Shown here: in pieces, positions 1-6,411 of the stretch
How positions within the stretch are numbered: the first letter of the stretch is position 1
Layout of the letters: each line of letters starts with the position of its first letter
Source: Bellilinea sp034411135
Lineage (GTDB): Bacteria; Chloroflexota; Anaerolineae; Anaerolineales; Anaerolineaceae
NCBI GenBank assembly: GCA_034411135.1
Contig: DAOUMN010000033.1
Span: forward strand, 1 to 64,000
Length of the DNA: 64,000 nt
Reading direction: 5' to 3'
Translations under genes and position numbers: made by a program
Notes under the pieces: generated by a model
What the model saw: only the letters and a program-made list of their open reading frames with translations
What the model was told of the DNA's origin: nothing
The model's database searches: none

Positions 1-706
1 TCATGCGCAGCAACTAGCCAAGAAAGAGGACGACTTCTCGGCTCGTAATCGAATGAGCATAAACCGTCAAAAACAACTTGCCTTGGGGCGTGACCGCCCC
101 GATGAGCGAAAGATGCTTGTAGGACAGAAATTCCTTCAAGATCGGTGTCTGGCTGCAGGGCGCATACGTACCCACGACCATCGGCAGCAGATATACTCCT
201 GACTCATCTATAAAGACGATCGTTCGTCCTTCTTCGACCGCCTTTTTTCAACTCTGGCCAGCGCACATCCTTCCAATGCTGGATTTCGGCTTCTTTGCGC
301 TGTTTGGCCCGTCGGATCGGTTTCTGGGACGTCCAACCCAGGTCTTTGAGAATGCGGCTGACATGGGCGGGGTGGTATCGCACGCCAAACTCGCGCTCGA
401 TCAATTTGCCCACCCGTGCACAGGTCCATAGCTCGCCGCGAAACCCAAAGCTTTCCGCACCCCTTTCCAGCATACCGGGGAGCTTCTGGCGATCGGCTGC
501 ACTCAAACGCACCGGAGCGCCTGATCTGGCTGCTCTGTGAGCCCCGCTTCGCCACCTGCCCTGCCGCGTTTGATCCATTGGCTAACGGCACCTTGGGTCA
601 CCCCGAGAGCCTCGGCGATGTCCTTTTGCTTCCAGCCTGTCTGGTATAAAGCCCAGGCTCGCTTGCGGCGTTCTTCTTTCCAACTTGTCGTTTTGTCCTT
701 AGCCAT
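1..706 (-). pseudogene. IS630-family transposase, broken and cut by the window edge
   Basis: Reading leftwards from the ATG at 706, the N-terminus is a helix-turn-helix (KQKDIAEALGVTQGAVSQWI) followed by the linker GGEAGLTEQPDQA. The reading then moves to a second frame (RLSAADRQKLPGMLERGAES, FGFRGELWTC, VRYHPAHVSRILKDLGW) and, near position 240, to a third that opens the DDE catalytic domain (EEGRTIVFIDESGVYLLP). Two single-base shifts, each repaired by restoring one base in a short run (near 525-535, and at the A6 run near 240), plus an in-frame TAG at 14-16, break the gene. The C-terminal part of the DDE domain lies left of the window. Programmed frameshifting occurs in some IS630 elements, but two shifts plus a nonsense codon argue for decay or local sequence error. 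Terminal inverted repeats could not be defined. Confidence 0.85.
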
Positions 707-776
707 GTGGCCAATCAGACCACACTTTAGTTACTTATGCAAGGATCAGTAGATTGTGAAGATGAAACAACCCAAG

Positions 777-2942
777 CTACCGGGGAGTATCCTGGCGCGG
801 GACAGCGAATAAACCGGGCTGTGGAGAAGTATAGAACAATGACAGGATTTCCTCGGTTGCTTTTTCGATCAGGCGCTGGTAGCGGTAGTGGTGGATCTGG
901 CGGGTGCTTGCCGGGGCGATGTGTACCCCCGGCTGGGCATACCAGAACTGCAAACGCATTCCTGGGCGAACAATGTGCCCCTGTGCCTGAAACTGGAGGG
1001 CAGCCCGAGCCGCTGGGCTGGGCTGGCGATAGGCTTCCGGCACACGGCTGAGTATTTGGGAAATCTGCAAATCCTCGAGTGGCACTCTGCCCTGGCGCAG
1101 ACGCCGCAGTTGAAATTGGATGATCGAACGAGCTTCCGGAACTTTTTCAAGCGGATTGTTGGACTGAGCCATAGTTTTGAGGATGCGTAACTGAGTTTCG
1201 GCTACGAAGCGGCAGGTGTCATGGCGGTGCAGGGCAATACCGCGGTACTTTAGTTCACCATCATGGAATGCGCCGAAATAACGATTGGGTACCGGTATAC
1301 GCGAGTCTGCCTTGGACGGAGCAAAAACCAGCCATTTGAATATCCCTTCCAGGGCAATCAGTATGCCAGTTTTTTTGTTCAATCTGGTGCAATAGCGGGG
1401 CGAAATCCTGTGGCTCACGACAGCCGGGTTTCTTGACGAACAGACAATCAACATACATATGCAACACCTCAAAACCGGCTGCCTCGGCAGTCTCCTTAGC
1501 CTGGAGCAGTAATTCGCGGCTGATGGCAGTCACCGATTCGTGGGACTCGATTTTGCCGAAGCGGGCATTTTTATAACCCAGATAACCAAAACAGACCACC
1601 AGCAGCCACTTGAGCGCTGCGGCGCGCTGCTGGAGGATCTTGACACGGCAATCGCGAGAGTCGGGTTGGGCGCTTTCGCGTTTGAGAGCCAACCGTTTTT
1701 CCAGCAGGGGGCGTAGTGTGCGCGGAATTAAACCTGGTGGCATATCGCGCACAGCGGGTGTCCAACGTCCAAAAGCGGCAATGGTTTCCAGCGAGATGTT
1801 GTAGTTAACAATGATCGCCGGTACATCGAGGCGAAATCGATCTGGGCAACATCATAATACACGCCGGTCAGCGGCTGGTAGATCAGTCCGCCCTTGTCTG
1901 CGCGGATTAGTTCGCTAAGGGATTTATTACCCTCGGCTTGTTGTTTTTGTGCCGGGATAAGTATCCCATCCTTCAAGGCGGTGATCATCTGCAGGGCGGT
2001 GATTCCTGCGCCGGGCGATTTGCGCGCCACTTCCTGCACTCCCAGGTTGGTGACACGTGCCTGTTCGAGTACCCCTTCTAGCCCGTATTCATCAAATATG
2101 AAGGCATTTTTGCGATCGATATGCCAGCGCCCCAGCAAATGGGTTTGTTCGCCGCGGTAAATAACCTGCCCGTAAGCGAAGTAGCTATCGGCATGGCGGG
2201 TGATTACTTCACGGTTGCCATCACGGTTGAGGTTGAGGTCAAAACGGTCATGCCGGCACCAATCCAGCAAGCGGGGAAACAGCCAGGTGTCCCCATATTC
2301 TGAGAAGATCAGGTCGGGGTCACAGCGCTGCACAATGGCGCGCAGATTGATCAGGAAAGCGCGACGGGGGTGGAGGTCTAGCGTGAAAGACAGTCGTCTG
2401 AAGCGCACCAACAATTTCTGCGGCTCGGCGCGAGTGGGAGCGCAATCCGGTTTGAGTTCCAGGATGCGCAGTGGCAGGGCGTGAGGGTGTAGGTCCCAGG
2501 GTGAATCGAGTGGCTCGATGGCTGTTACCTTGCTGCCATCCAGCTCCATCTGGCAATGCCCTAAAAGGTGCACCTCGCTGCGGGCAGCGAAACGTAGACT
2601 AAGAGGAATGTCGGCGTCGTAATAATCCAGGGTGGGGAAGATGTTGACCAGTGTTTGGTAGAGCGGGGCGACCGCGGTAGGTGATGGCAAGCTTACTTCC
2701 AGCAGATCGCGATCACCAAAGAATAAATCATGCCGTGTGGTGCAGGTGAGTCTGCAGCCCTTCTGGCTCAGGAAACGCCAAGCGCGGCGCAAAACGGAAC
2801 GTTCACCGGCGGCGAAAAAGGTAACTGGAAAATTCATATGCGTGTGAAGACGCTGGCTATCGTCGTCGGGGAGCAGCCAGAGCGAGATTCCAACCTGAGG
2901 GTTGGGGTACAGATCGAACAGCCAGCCAGTGTGCACCACCAT
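777..2942 (-). pseudogene. B-family DNA polymerase, PolB2-like, with two frameshifts
   Basis: Three abutting frames make one polymerase of about 720 residues. The first (start 2942) gives the N-terminal and exonuclease-like region; the usual Exo I D-x-E is replaced at residues 158-166 (LRILELKPD), so proofreading looks lost. Motif A is IDFASMY, then PAIIVNYNIS only after adding one C at about 1820. Motif B is LKWLLVVCFGYLGYKNARFG. Motif C is HMYVDCLFV, where the first Asp of the usual GDTDS is missing and the second, catalytic one is kept. A second shift lies in an A7 run (T7 at 1370-1376); the last frame holds IALEGIFKWLVF and the conserved PNRYFG. The gene follows two small genes at 10-27 bp spacing. 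The altered exonuclease and motif C resemble archaeal PolB2/Dpo2-type polymerases (established for that family; assignment here is inference). Each shift is a one-base indel in a short run, so sequencing error remains possible. Confidence 0.8.
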
Positions 2943-2951
2943 ATCCGGTTT

Positions 2952-3230
2952 TCACTTCTTTGGGTGCAGAGTGTGCAGAGCACGGGATAGTTCGACCTCA
3001 TGCTCAAGGCGCTGGATTTGGCGTGCCTGTTCCAGCAGTATGGCTAACAGCACGGCTTCGAACGGCAGCAGCGCATCGGATTGACTGATGGCAGCAATGT
3101 GGCGGTGAGCGCCGGCAAGCAATCCGTCGAGAAGATATTGGTCATTTTTTCGCAGCGCACGGCGGAAGCCTGCCAGTAGCGATTCGGTTTCGGCAAGTTG
3201 ACGAGTGATGGTGGGAAGTGTGCGTCCCAT
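2952..3230 (-). CDS. Small helical protein of the polymerase cassette
   Basis: A 92-residue protein starting MGRTLPT, nearly all predicted helix, with no membrane segment or cysteines. The C-terminal half (LPFEAVLLAILLEQARQIQRLEHE) has the heptad character of a short coiled coil, and the centre is rich in Arg and His (FRRALRKNDQ, AGAHRHIAAIS). It sits 10 bp before the polymerase start and 26 bp after the RecA-like gene, so the three are almost certainly co-transcribed. Small proteins beginning MGRTxPT next to such polymerases are, as far as I recall, present in other Chloroflexota and some archaea as a domain of unknown function; this is memory, not a search. A bridging role between polymerase and RecA-like partner is speculation. 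Confidence 0.75.
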   Translation of the reverse strand: MGRTLPTITRQLAETESLLAGFRRALRKNDQYLLDGLLAGAHRHIAAISQSDALLPFEAVLLAILLEQARQIQRLEHEVELSRALHTLHPKK

Positions 3231-3256
3231 AATGATCAGTCTCCAAACAATGAGGG

Positions 3257-3772
3257 TTACTGCAAAGCAGGGGTGGGTGGCTCGATCAGGAAAAGGTGGT
3301 CGGCGCGTTGGCGAATTTTCCCGGTCAAAAAAGCACGCTCTGGAAGTGGCGCGAGTGCCAGGGTAATTAGCAGCGGTGCTGTTTTGCGCAGGCGTTCCAG
3401 ATGGGAAATGACAGCATTCAGCACCCGGTGGATTTCAGAGATGGAGACATGAGCGTCGTAAAAGCCGCCCAACAAGTCAGTAATCAACATGGGGTGAGAT
3501 TGCGGCGGCGTGCTTTCAAGCATTGCCATCATCTGGTAACAGGTGAAAGCCCGGCGGATGGAGATTCGCTCCGCCGGCACCTGGATATCTTTTGTCCAGC
3601 GGCGTAGCAGACGGGTGATGGGATAAGGCTGTAACCGATCGCCGCCGTCCAGCACGGTAACTTGCCCGCGCAAGGCAAGGCGGGCGATAACTGCGCTGAT
3701 CTCTTCACTGGCGGCATGGGGAGCAACCAACAGGACAAGAGTACCGCGTTGTAAAACCGGAAGGATTTCCAT
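3257..3772 (-). CDS. RecA/RadA-fold protein lacking a Walker A motif
   Basis: A 171-residue protein that follows the RecA/KaiC layout without a functional P-loop. Strand 1 and its loop (GTLVLLVAPHAASEEIS, residues 10-26) occupy the Walker A position but lack GxxxxGK[ST]. The segment RAFTCYQMMAML (74-85) resembles the RadA/KaiC region after the P-loop, and MLITDLLGGFYD (95-106) sits where Walker B would be. A further strand, PLLITLALAPLPERAF, follows at 133-148. It is first gene of the cassette, with small helical protein and PolB2-like polymerase behind it. ImuA, the RecA-like member of the bacterial mutasome, likewise lacks Walker A, so a non-ATPase RecA-like adaptor for a translesion polymerase is a reasonable inference. 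The fold assignment rests on motif pattern only. Confidence 0.65.
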   Translation of the reverse strand: MEILPVLQRGTLVLLVAPHAASEEISAVIARLALRGQVTVLDGGDRLQPYPITRLLRRWTKDIQVPAERISIRRAFTCYQMMAMLESTPPQSHPMLITDLLGGFYDAHVSISEIHRVLNAVISHLERLRKTAPLLITLALAPLPERAFLTGKIRQRADHLFLIEPPTPALQ

Positions 3773-3778
3773 GTCCCT

Positions 3779-3813
3779 ACAATAAGTCTGTCAGCAGGGG
3801 ATGGGAATCCCCT
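3779..3813 (-). promoter_or_regulatory. Possible promoter and operator of the polymerase cassette
   Basis: On the minus strand TTCCCA (3802-3807) and TATTGT (3779-3784) are 17 bp apart, and the predicted start of transcription falls next to the ATG at 3772. A perfect palindrome AGGGGAT-GGGA-ATCCCCT (3796-3813) covers the -35 element. The arrangement fits a repressor site, with a leaderless or very short-leader transcript. No match to a LexA box known to me. Inference from sequence only. Confidence 0.3.
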
Positions 3814-3886
3814 CCCCAGGGCATCATTGTGCGAAATAGGGATTAACCTCTTGGGGCGATCAAGTCGATTTCGTGAAAAAGGGTGC

Positions 3887-3960
3887 TTTTCAAAGCGGTG
3901 TGAAAAGCGTATAATGAATTTAGTACTCGATTTCATAAATAATGTACAAGTTTGCTTGTA
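3887..3960 (+). promoter_or_regulatory. Promoter and palindrome ahead of small membrane protein
   Basis: TTTTCA (3887-3892) and TATAAT (3910-3915) are spaced by 17 bp. Downstream lies the perfect inverted repeat TACAAG-TTTG-CTTGTA (3945-3960), placed in the predicted leader about 25 bases after the likely start point. It could be a protein-binding site or a small hairpin. The transcript would lead to the gene at 4030. The rest of the 3773-4029 gap shows nothing else beyond the cassette promoter on the other strand. Confidence 0.45.
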
Positions 3961-4029
3961 TCTGCACCATCCCTTTGTCTGATCATTCGATCCAGCACTA
4001 CAGAGATCGGGTACGGCGAGGAGAGCAGA

Positions 4030-4284
4030 ATGTTTTACATCATTGTCGCGTTGTGGGCAATCGCCTGTGTGGGCTGCTATCTGCTGCGACGATTGCAAAA
4101 GAAAGTGCTACGTGCCAGCTGTATTGCAGTTCCGCTCGTTGGCGCTCTGACTTCCTGGATTTTTACGGAAAGCCATGCCAATGGGGTTGCGATTGCGGTT
4201 CTGCTGTTAAGTGTTTATGTTTTCGTGGTATTCCTCTCGGCATTGATCACCTACAGGACAAATCAAAACGGCCGCAGCGCATAA
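4030..4284 (+). CDS. Small integral membrane protein
   Basis: An 84-residue protein with at least two strongly hydrophobic stretches (YIIVALWAIACVGCYLL near the N-terminus and VAIAVLLLSVYVFVVFLSAL near the C-terminus), a weaker middle one, and a basic loop LRRLQKKVLRAS. The start was chosen because GAGGAGAG lies just ahead of the ATG; the frame is open further upstream (to 3952) but has no ribosome binding site there. No family is recognised. It is divergent from the polymerase cassette and 272 bp ahead of the epimerase gene. Probably a real gene of unknown role, possibly regulated with its neighbour across the shared upstream region. Confidence 0.6.
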   Translation: MFYIIVALWAIACVGCYLLRRLQKKVLRASCIAVPLVGALTSWIFTESHANGVAIAVLLLSVYVFVVFLSALITYRTNQNGRSA

Positions 4285-4295
4285 ATTAAAGGCAA

Positions 4296-4463
4296 GTGGT
4301 TTGCAAATGGGGTGGTTGTACCTTTGAGGAGATCGGAAAACTCACTTCGCGGGCAGTAAAGCCCTTGGCTGCCCAAGGATTCATGATTGTTTATGGCGAA
4401 ATATCCGATGAGGTTGTCCTGAAGGGGACAACCTTGTTTCATTTAGTAGATACAATGTGTTGA
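4296..4463 (+). CDS. Possible 55-residue protein, GTG start
   Basis: The frame from a GTG at 4296 to TGA at 4461-4463 has plausible codon use and a balanced composition (VCKWGGCTFEEIGKLTSRAV, AAQGFMIVYGEISDEVV). An AAAGG lies only three bases before the GTG, so initiation is doubtful. No homologue is recognised; the Cys-x4-Cys at the start could bind metal. The same bases also contain several inverted repeats, including the terminator-like hairpin at 4412-4433, so this may be untranslated RNA or a gene remnant rather than a protein. Confidence 0.25.
   Translation: MVCKWGGCTFEEIGKLTSRAVKPLAAQGFMIVYGEISDEVVLKGTTLFHLVDTMC
4412..4433 (+). terminator. Terminator-like hairpin
   Basis: GGTTGTCC (4412-4419) and GGACAACC (4426-4433) form a perfect 8-bp stem with a 6-base loop, followed by TTGTTTC. 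It could end transcription from the small membrane gene before the epimerase. Upstream, GGGCAG (4351-4356)/CTGCCC (4369-4374) and CCTTGG (4363-4368)/CCAAGG (4373-4378) are two mutually exclusive hairpins. The T tract is short. Confidence 0.4.
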
Positions 4464-4556
4464 CCTGTATTCTAAGAATAAATAAAAGTCATGGAGGGCG
4501 TTTGAGGTAAAAATTTGGTAGAATTCAGGTGTTAATAACATGTTCGAGGTGCAATC

Positions 4557-5597
4557 TTGAAAATTTATATCACTGGGATCAGCGGATTTCTCAGCATCAA
4601 CCTGGTTCGCTATCTGCTTAGCAAGGGTTATGGAGACATTGCTGGAATCGATTTGGTCGATTTCACTTATCCGGAACGGGATAAAATCCAATTTTTGCAA
4701 GGTGATATCCGCCACCCGGAAGAAGTGCGCCAGAGCATGGCGGGGGCGGATGTGGTCATTCATACGGCGGCGGCGCTGCCGTTATACCCGCCGGAGGAAA
4801 TTTTTTCCACCGACGTGGAAGGGACGCGGATTGTGCTGGAGCAGGCGCGCCAATATGGCGTGAAGCGCTTTATCCATATTTCCAGCACTGCTGTATATGG
4901 TGTACCAGATCATCACCCATTGTACGAAACCGATCCGATGATCGGAGTGGGACCGTATGGTAAAGCCAAAGTTCAGGCGGAAGAAGTGTGCCTGGAGTAC
5001 CGTCAAAAGGGGATGTGTGTACCGGTACTACGTCCCAAGTCGTTCATTGGACCGGAACGGCTTGGGGTGTTCGCCATTTTCTACGAGTGGGCTAGTGAAG
5101 GGCGGCATTTTCCAATGATTGGCTCAGGCAATAACCGCTATCAGCTTCTGGATGTGGAAGACCTGTGCCAGGCGATCCTGGCGTGCATGACCCTGGAAGA
5201 GGGCAAGGTTAACGAAACTTTCAACATTGGGGCAGCGGAATTTACCACCATGCGCGAGGATTACCAAGTGGTGTTGGACGATGCTGGCTTTGGTAAGCGC
5301 ATCATTCCCTTCCCGGTTACACCGGTGGTGGCGGCTTTGAAGGTGCTGGAAGTGTTGAAACTTTCCCCGCTTTACCCGTGGATCTACGAGACTGCGTCCA
5401 AGGATTCGTTTGTTTCGATCGAAAAAGCGCAGCGTATGTTGGACTACCAGCCGCGCTACTCTAACAAAGATGCGCTGCTGCGTAATTACCGGTGGTACCT
5501 TGCCAATAAGGATACATTCGTGGAAAGTGAAGGCGGGGTAACCCATCGGGTGCCGTGGAAACAAAAAGCCCTAAAACTGGCAAAGGTGTTTTTCTAA
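4557..5597 (+). CDS. NAD-dependent epimerase/dehydratase (extended SDR)
   Basis: A 346-residue Rossmann-fold protein. The nucleotide-binding turn is TGISGFLSINL (residues 6-16; the usual third Gly is Ser), the acidic residue after strand 2 is in GIDLVDF, the catalytic Ser lies in HISSTAVYG, and the catalytic pair is YGKAK (Y-x3-K). The C-terminal half is a substrate-binding extension typical of nucleotide-sugar epimerases and 3-beta-HSD-like enzymes. The frame opens with TTG; GAGGTG six bases before it supports this start. It stands alone between an unexplained small region and tRNA-Asp. Substrate cannot be told from sequence; UDP- or GDP-sugar 4-epimerase or dehydratase roles are the usual ones for the family. 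Confidence 0.85.
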   Translation: MKIYITGISGFLSINLVRYLLSKGYGDIAGIDLVDFTYPERDKIQFLQGDIRHPEEVRQSMAGADVVIHTAAALPLYPPEEIFSTDVEGTRIVLEQARQYGVKRFIHISSTAVYGVPDHHPLYETDPMIGVGPYGKAKVQAEEVCLEYRQKGMCVPVLRPKSFIGPERLGVFAIFYEWASEGRHFPMIGSGNNRYQLLDVEDLCQAILACMTLEEGKVNETFNIGAAEFTTMREDYQVVLDDAGFGKRIIPFPVTPVVAALKVLEVLKLSPLYPWIYETASKDSFVSIEKAQRMLDYQPRYSNKDALLRNYRWYLANKDTFVESEGGVTHRVPWKQKALKLAKVFF

Positions 5598-5598
5598 G

Positions 5599-5644
5599 GC
5601 CGCCGGGGTGACTTTTGTTTGTGGCGGGAGCGACGGGATTCGAA
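5599..5644. repeat. Direct repeat copy A: duplicated tRNA-Asp 3' end
   Basis: A 46-bp exact copy of 5687-5732. Its right half (from 5621) is the complement of the tRNA-Asp acceptor 3' strand, CCA and part of the T arm, so the tRNA tail exists twice in the same orientation, 88 bp apart. This is the pattern of an att site left by integration at a tRNA 3' end, or of a local tandem duplication. The 42 bp between copies hold only a short CCCC-TCGAT-GGGG inverted repeat. Confidence 0.9.
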
Positions 5645-5686
5645 TATCACCCCTCGATGGGGCGCGCGGTCTAGATAAAGCAAAAA

Positions 5687-5732
5687 GCCGCCGGGGTGAC
5701 TTTTGTTTGTGGCGGGAGCGACGGGATTCGAA
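5687..5732. repeat. Direct repeat copy B: within and after tRNA-Asp
   Basis: Identical to 5599-5644. Positions 5710-5732 belong to the functional tRNA-Asp gene; positions 5687-5709 are its 3' flank. The flank carries AAAAGTC...GGCTTTT on the minus strand, which could be a weak terminator hairpin for the tRNA transcript, and the repeat has duplicated that too. Confidence 0.9.
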
Positions 5733-5785
5733 CCCGCGGTCTCGGCCTTGACAGGGCCGCATGTTAACCACTACACCACGCCCCC
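5710..5785 (-). tRNA. tRNA-Asp (GTC)
   Basis: A 76-nt cloverleaf on the minus strand. The acceptor GGGGGCG (5785-5779) pairs with CGCTCCC with one G-U pair, the discriminator is G and CCA is encoded (5712-5710). The anticodon loop CTGTCAA gives anticodon GTC with a stem CGGCC/GGCCG, and the T arm contains GGTTCGAATCC. Its 3' end is duplicated downstream (see the repeats). A promoter lies just upstream at 5799-5827. Confidence 0.95.
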
Positions 5786-5798
5786 GCGAGCGAAGCCA

Positions 5799-5827
5799 AT
5801 ATTATCATGGAGTAGGTGCATCGTCAA
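5799..5827 (-). promoter_or_regulatory. tRNA-Asp promoter
   Basis: On the minus strand TTGACG (5822-5827) and TAATAT (5799-5804) are separated by 17 bp, and transcription would start about seven bases later, just ahead of the tRNA 5' end at 5785. Good match to a primary-sigma promoter. Confidence 0.6.
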
Positions 5828-5933
5828 GCGTTTTTCACCATTTCCTCAAGCCGATTTTGGGTGCCCGCTTAAACGCGCATCATTAAGATTGATAAGAGAT
5901 TGAAGTGAAAAAGATTTTAGAAAAACTTCGCAT

Positions 5934-6389
5934 CTAATTTTGACCTGAAATCCAATTTTCATTGCTCATCGTCCAAGGAATAATTTCTTTTTCCCCAAAC
6001 CAGAGAGCGATCTCGGTGGCAGCATTTTCAGGGGAGTCGGATGCGTGGGTCAGATTGCGGCTAACCTCCAATCCGAAATCGTGTCGAATTGTACCCGGCG
6101 CAGCTTCAACCGGGCGGGTGGCACCCATTGTCTGGCGCACGGCAGTAATTGCCTGAGGACCTTCCCAAATCATTGCCATTACTGGCGCGGAACAAATGTA
6201 ATTGACCAATCCTTCATAAAAAGTTTTACCCTTGTGGATGGCGTAATGTTCTTCTGCCAGCGACCTGTCAACCCGCACAAATTTTGCGGCGATCAGTTTA
6301 AGACCGCGCCGCTCCAAACGGAGGATAATTTCTCCGATTAATCCGCGTTGAACAGCGTCTGGCTTTGCCAGTACCAGCGTTCGTTCCAC
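5934..6389 (-). CDS. ndk: Nucleoside diphosphate kinase
   Basis: A 151-residue enzyme that moves the gamma phosphate from ATP to other nucleoside diphosphates through a phospho-histidine. The N-terminus ERTLVLAKPDAVQRGLIGEI is diagnostic, and the active-site His is in NLTHASDSPENAA. Length fits the family. The start is a GTG at 6387-6389 preceded by TTGGAGGA; the longer open frame upstream lies inside the TPR gene and is not expected to be translated. It follows the TPR gene by 22 bp on the same strand and is probably co-transcribed with it. Confidence 0.95.
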   Translation of the reverse strand: MERTLVLAKPDAVQRGLIGEIILRLERRGLKLIAAKFVRVDRSLAEEHYAIHKGKTFYEGLVNYICSAPVMAMIWEGPQAITAVRQTMGATRPVEAAPGTIRHDFGLEVSRNLTHASDSPENAATEIALWFGEKEIIPWTMSNENWISGQN

Positions 6390-6411
6390 AGTTTCCTCCA
6401 ATAAGCATAAA

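Noticed and set aside
230..260. A6 run in the IS630 gene as a programmed frameshift site.
   Set aside because: The frame change needed is +1, not the -1 usually seen, and another shift and a stop codon are present, so decay or error is simpler.
5571..5771. A 66-codon minus-strand frame over the tRNA-Asp tail duplication.
   Set aside because: It is read out of the tRNA and its repeat; not a gene.
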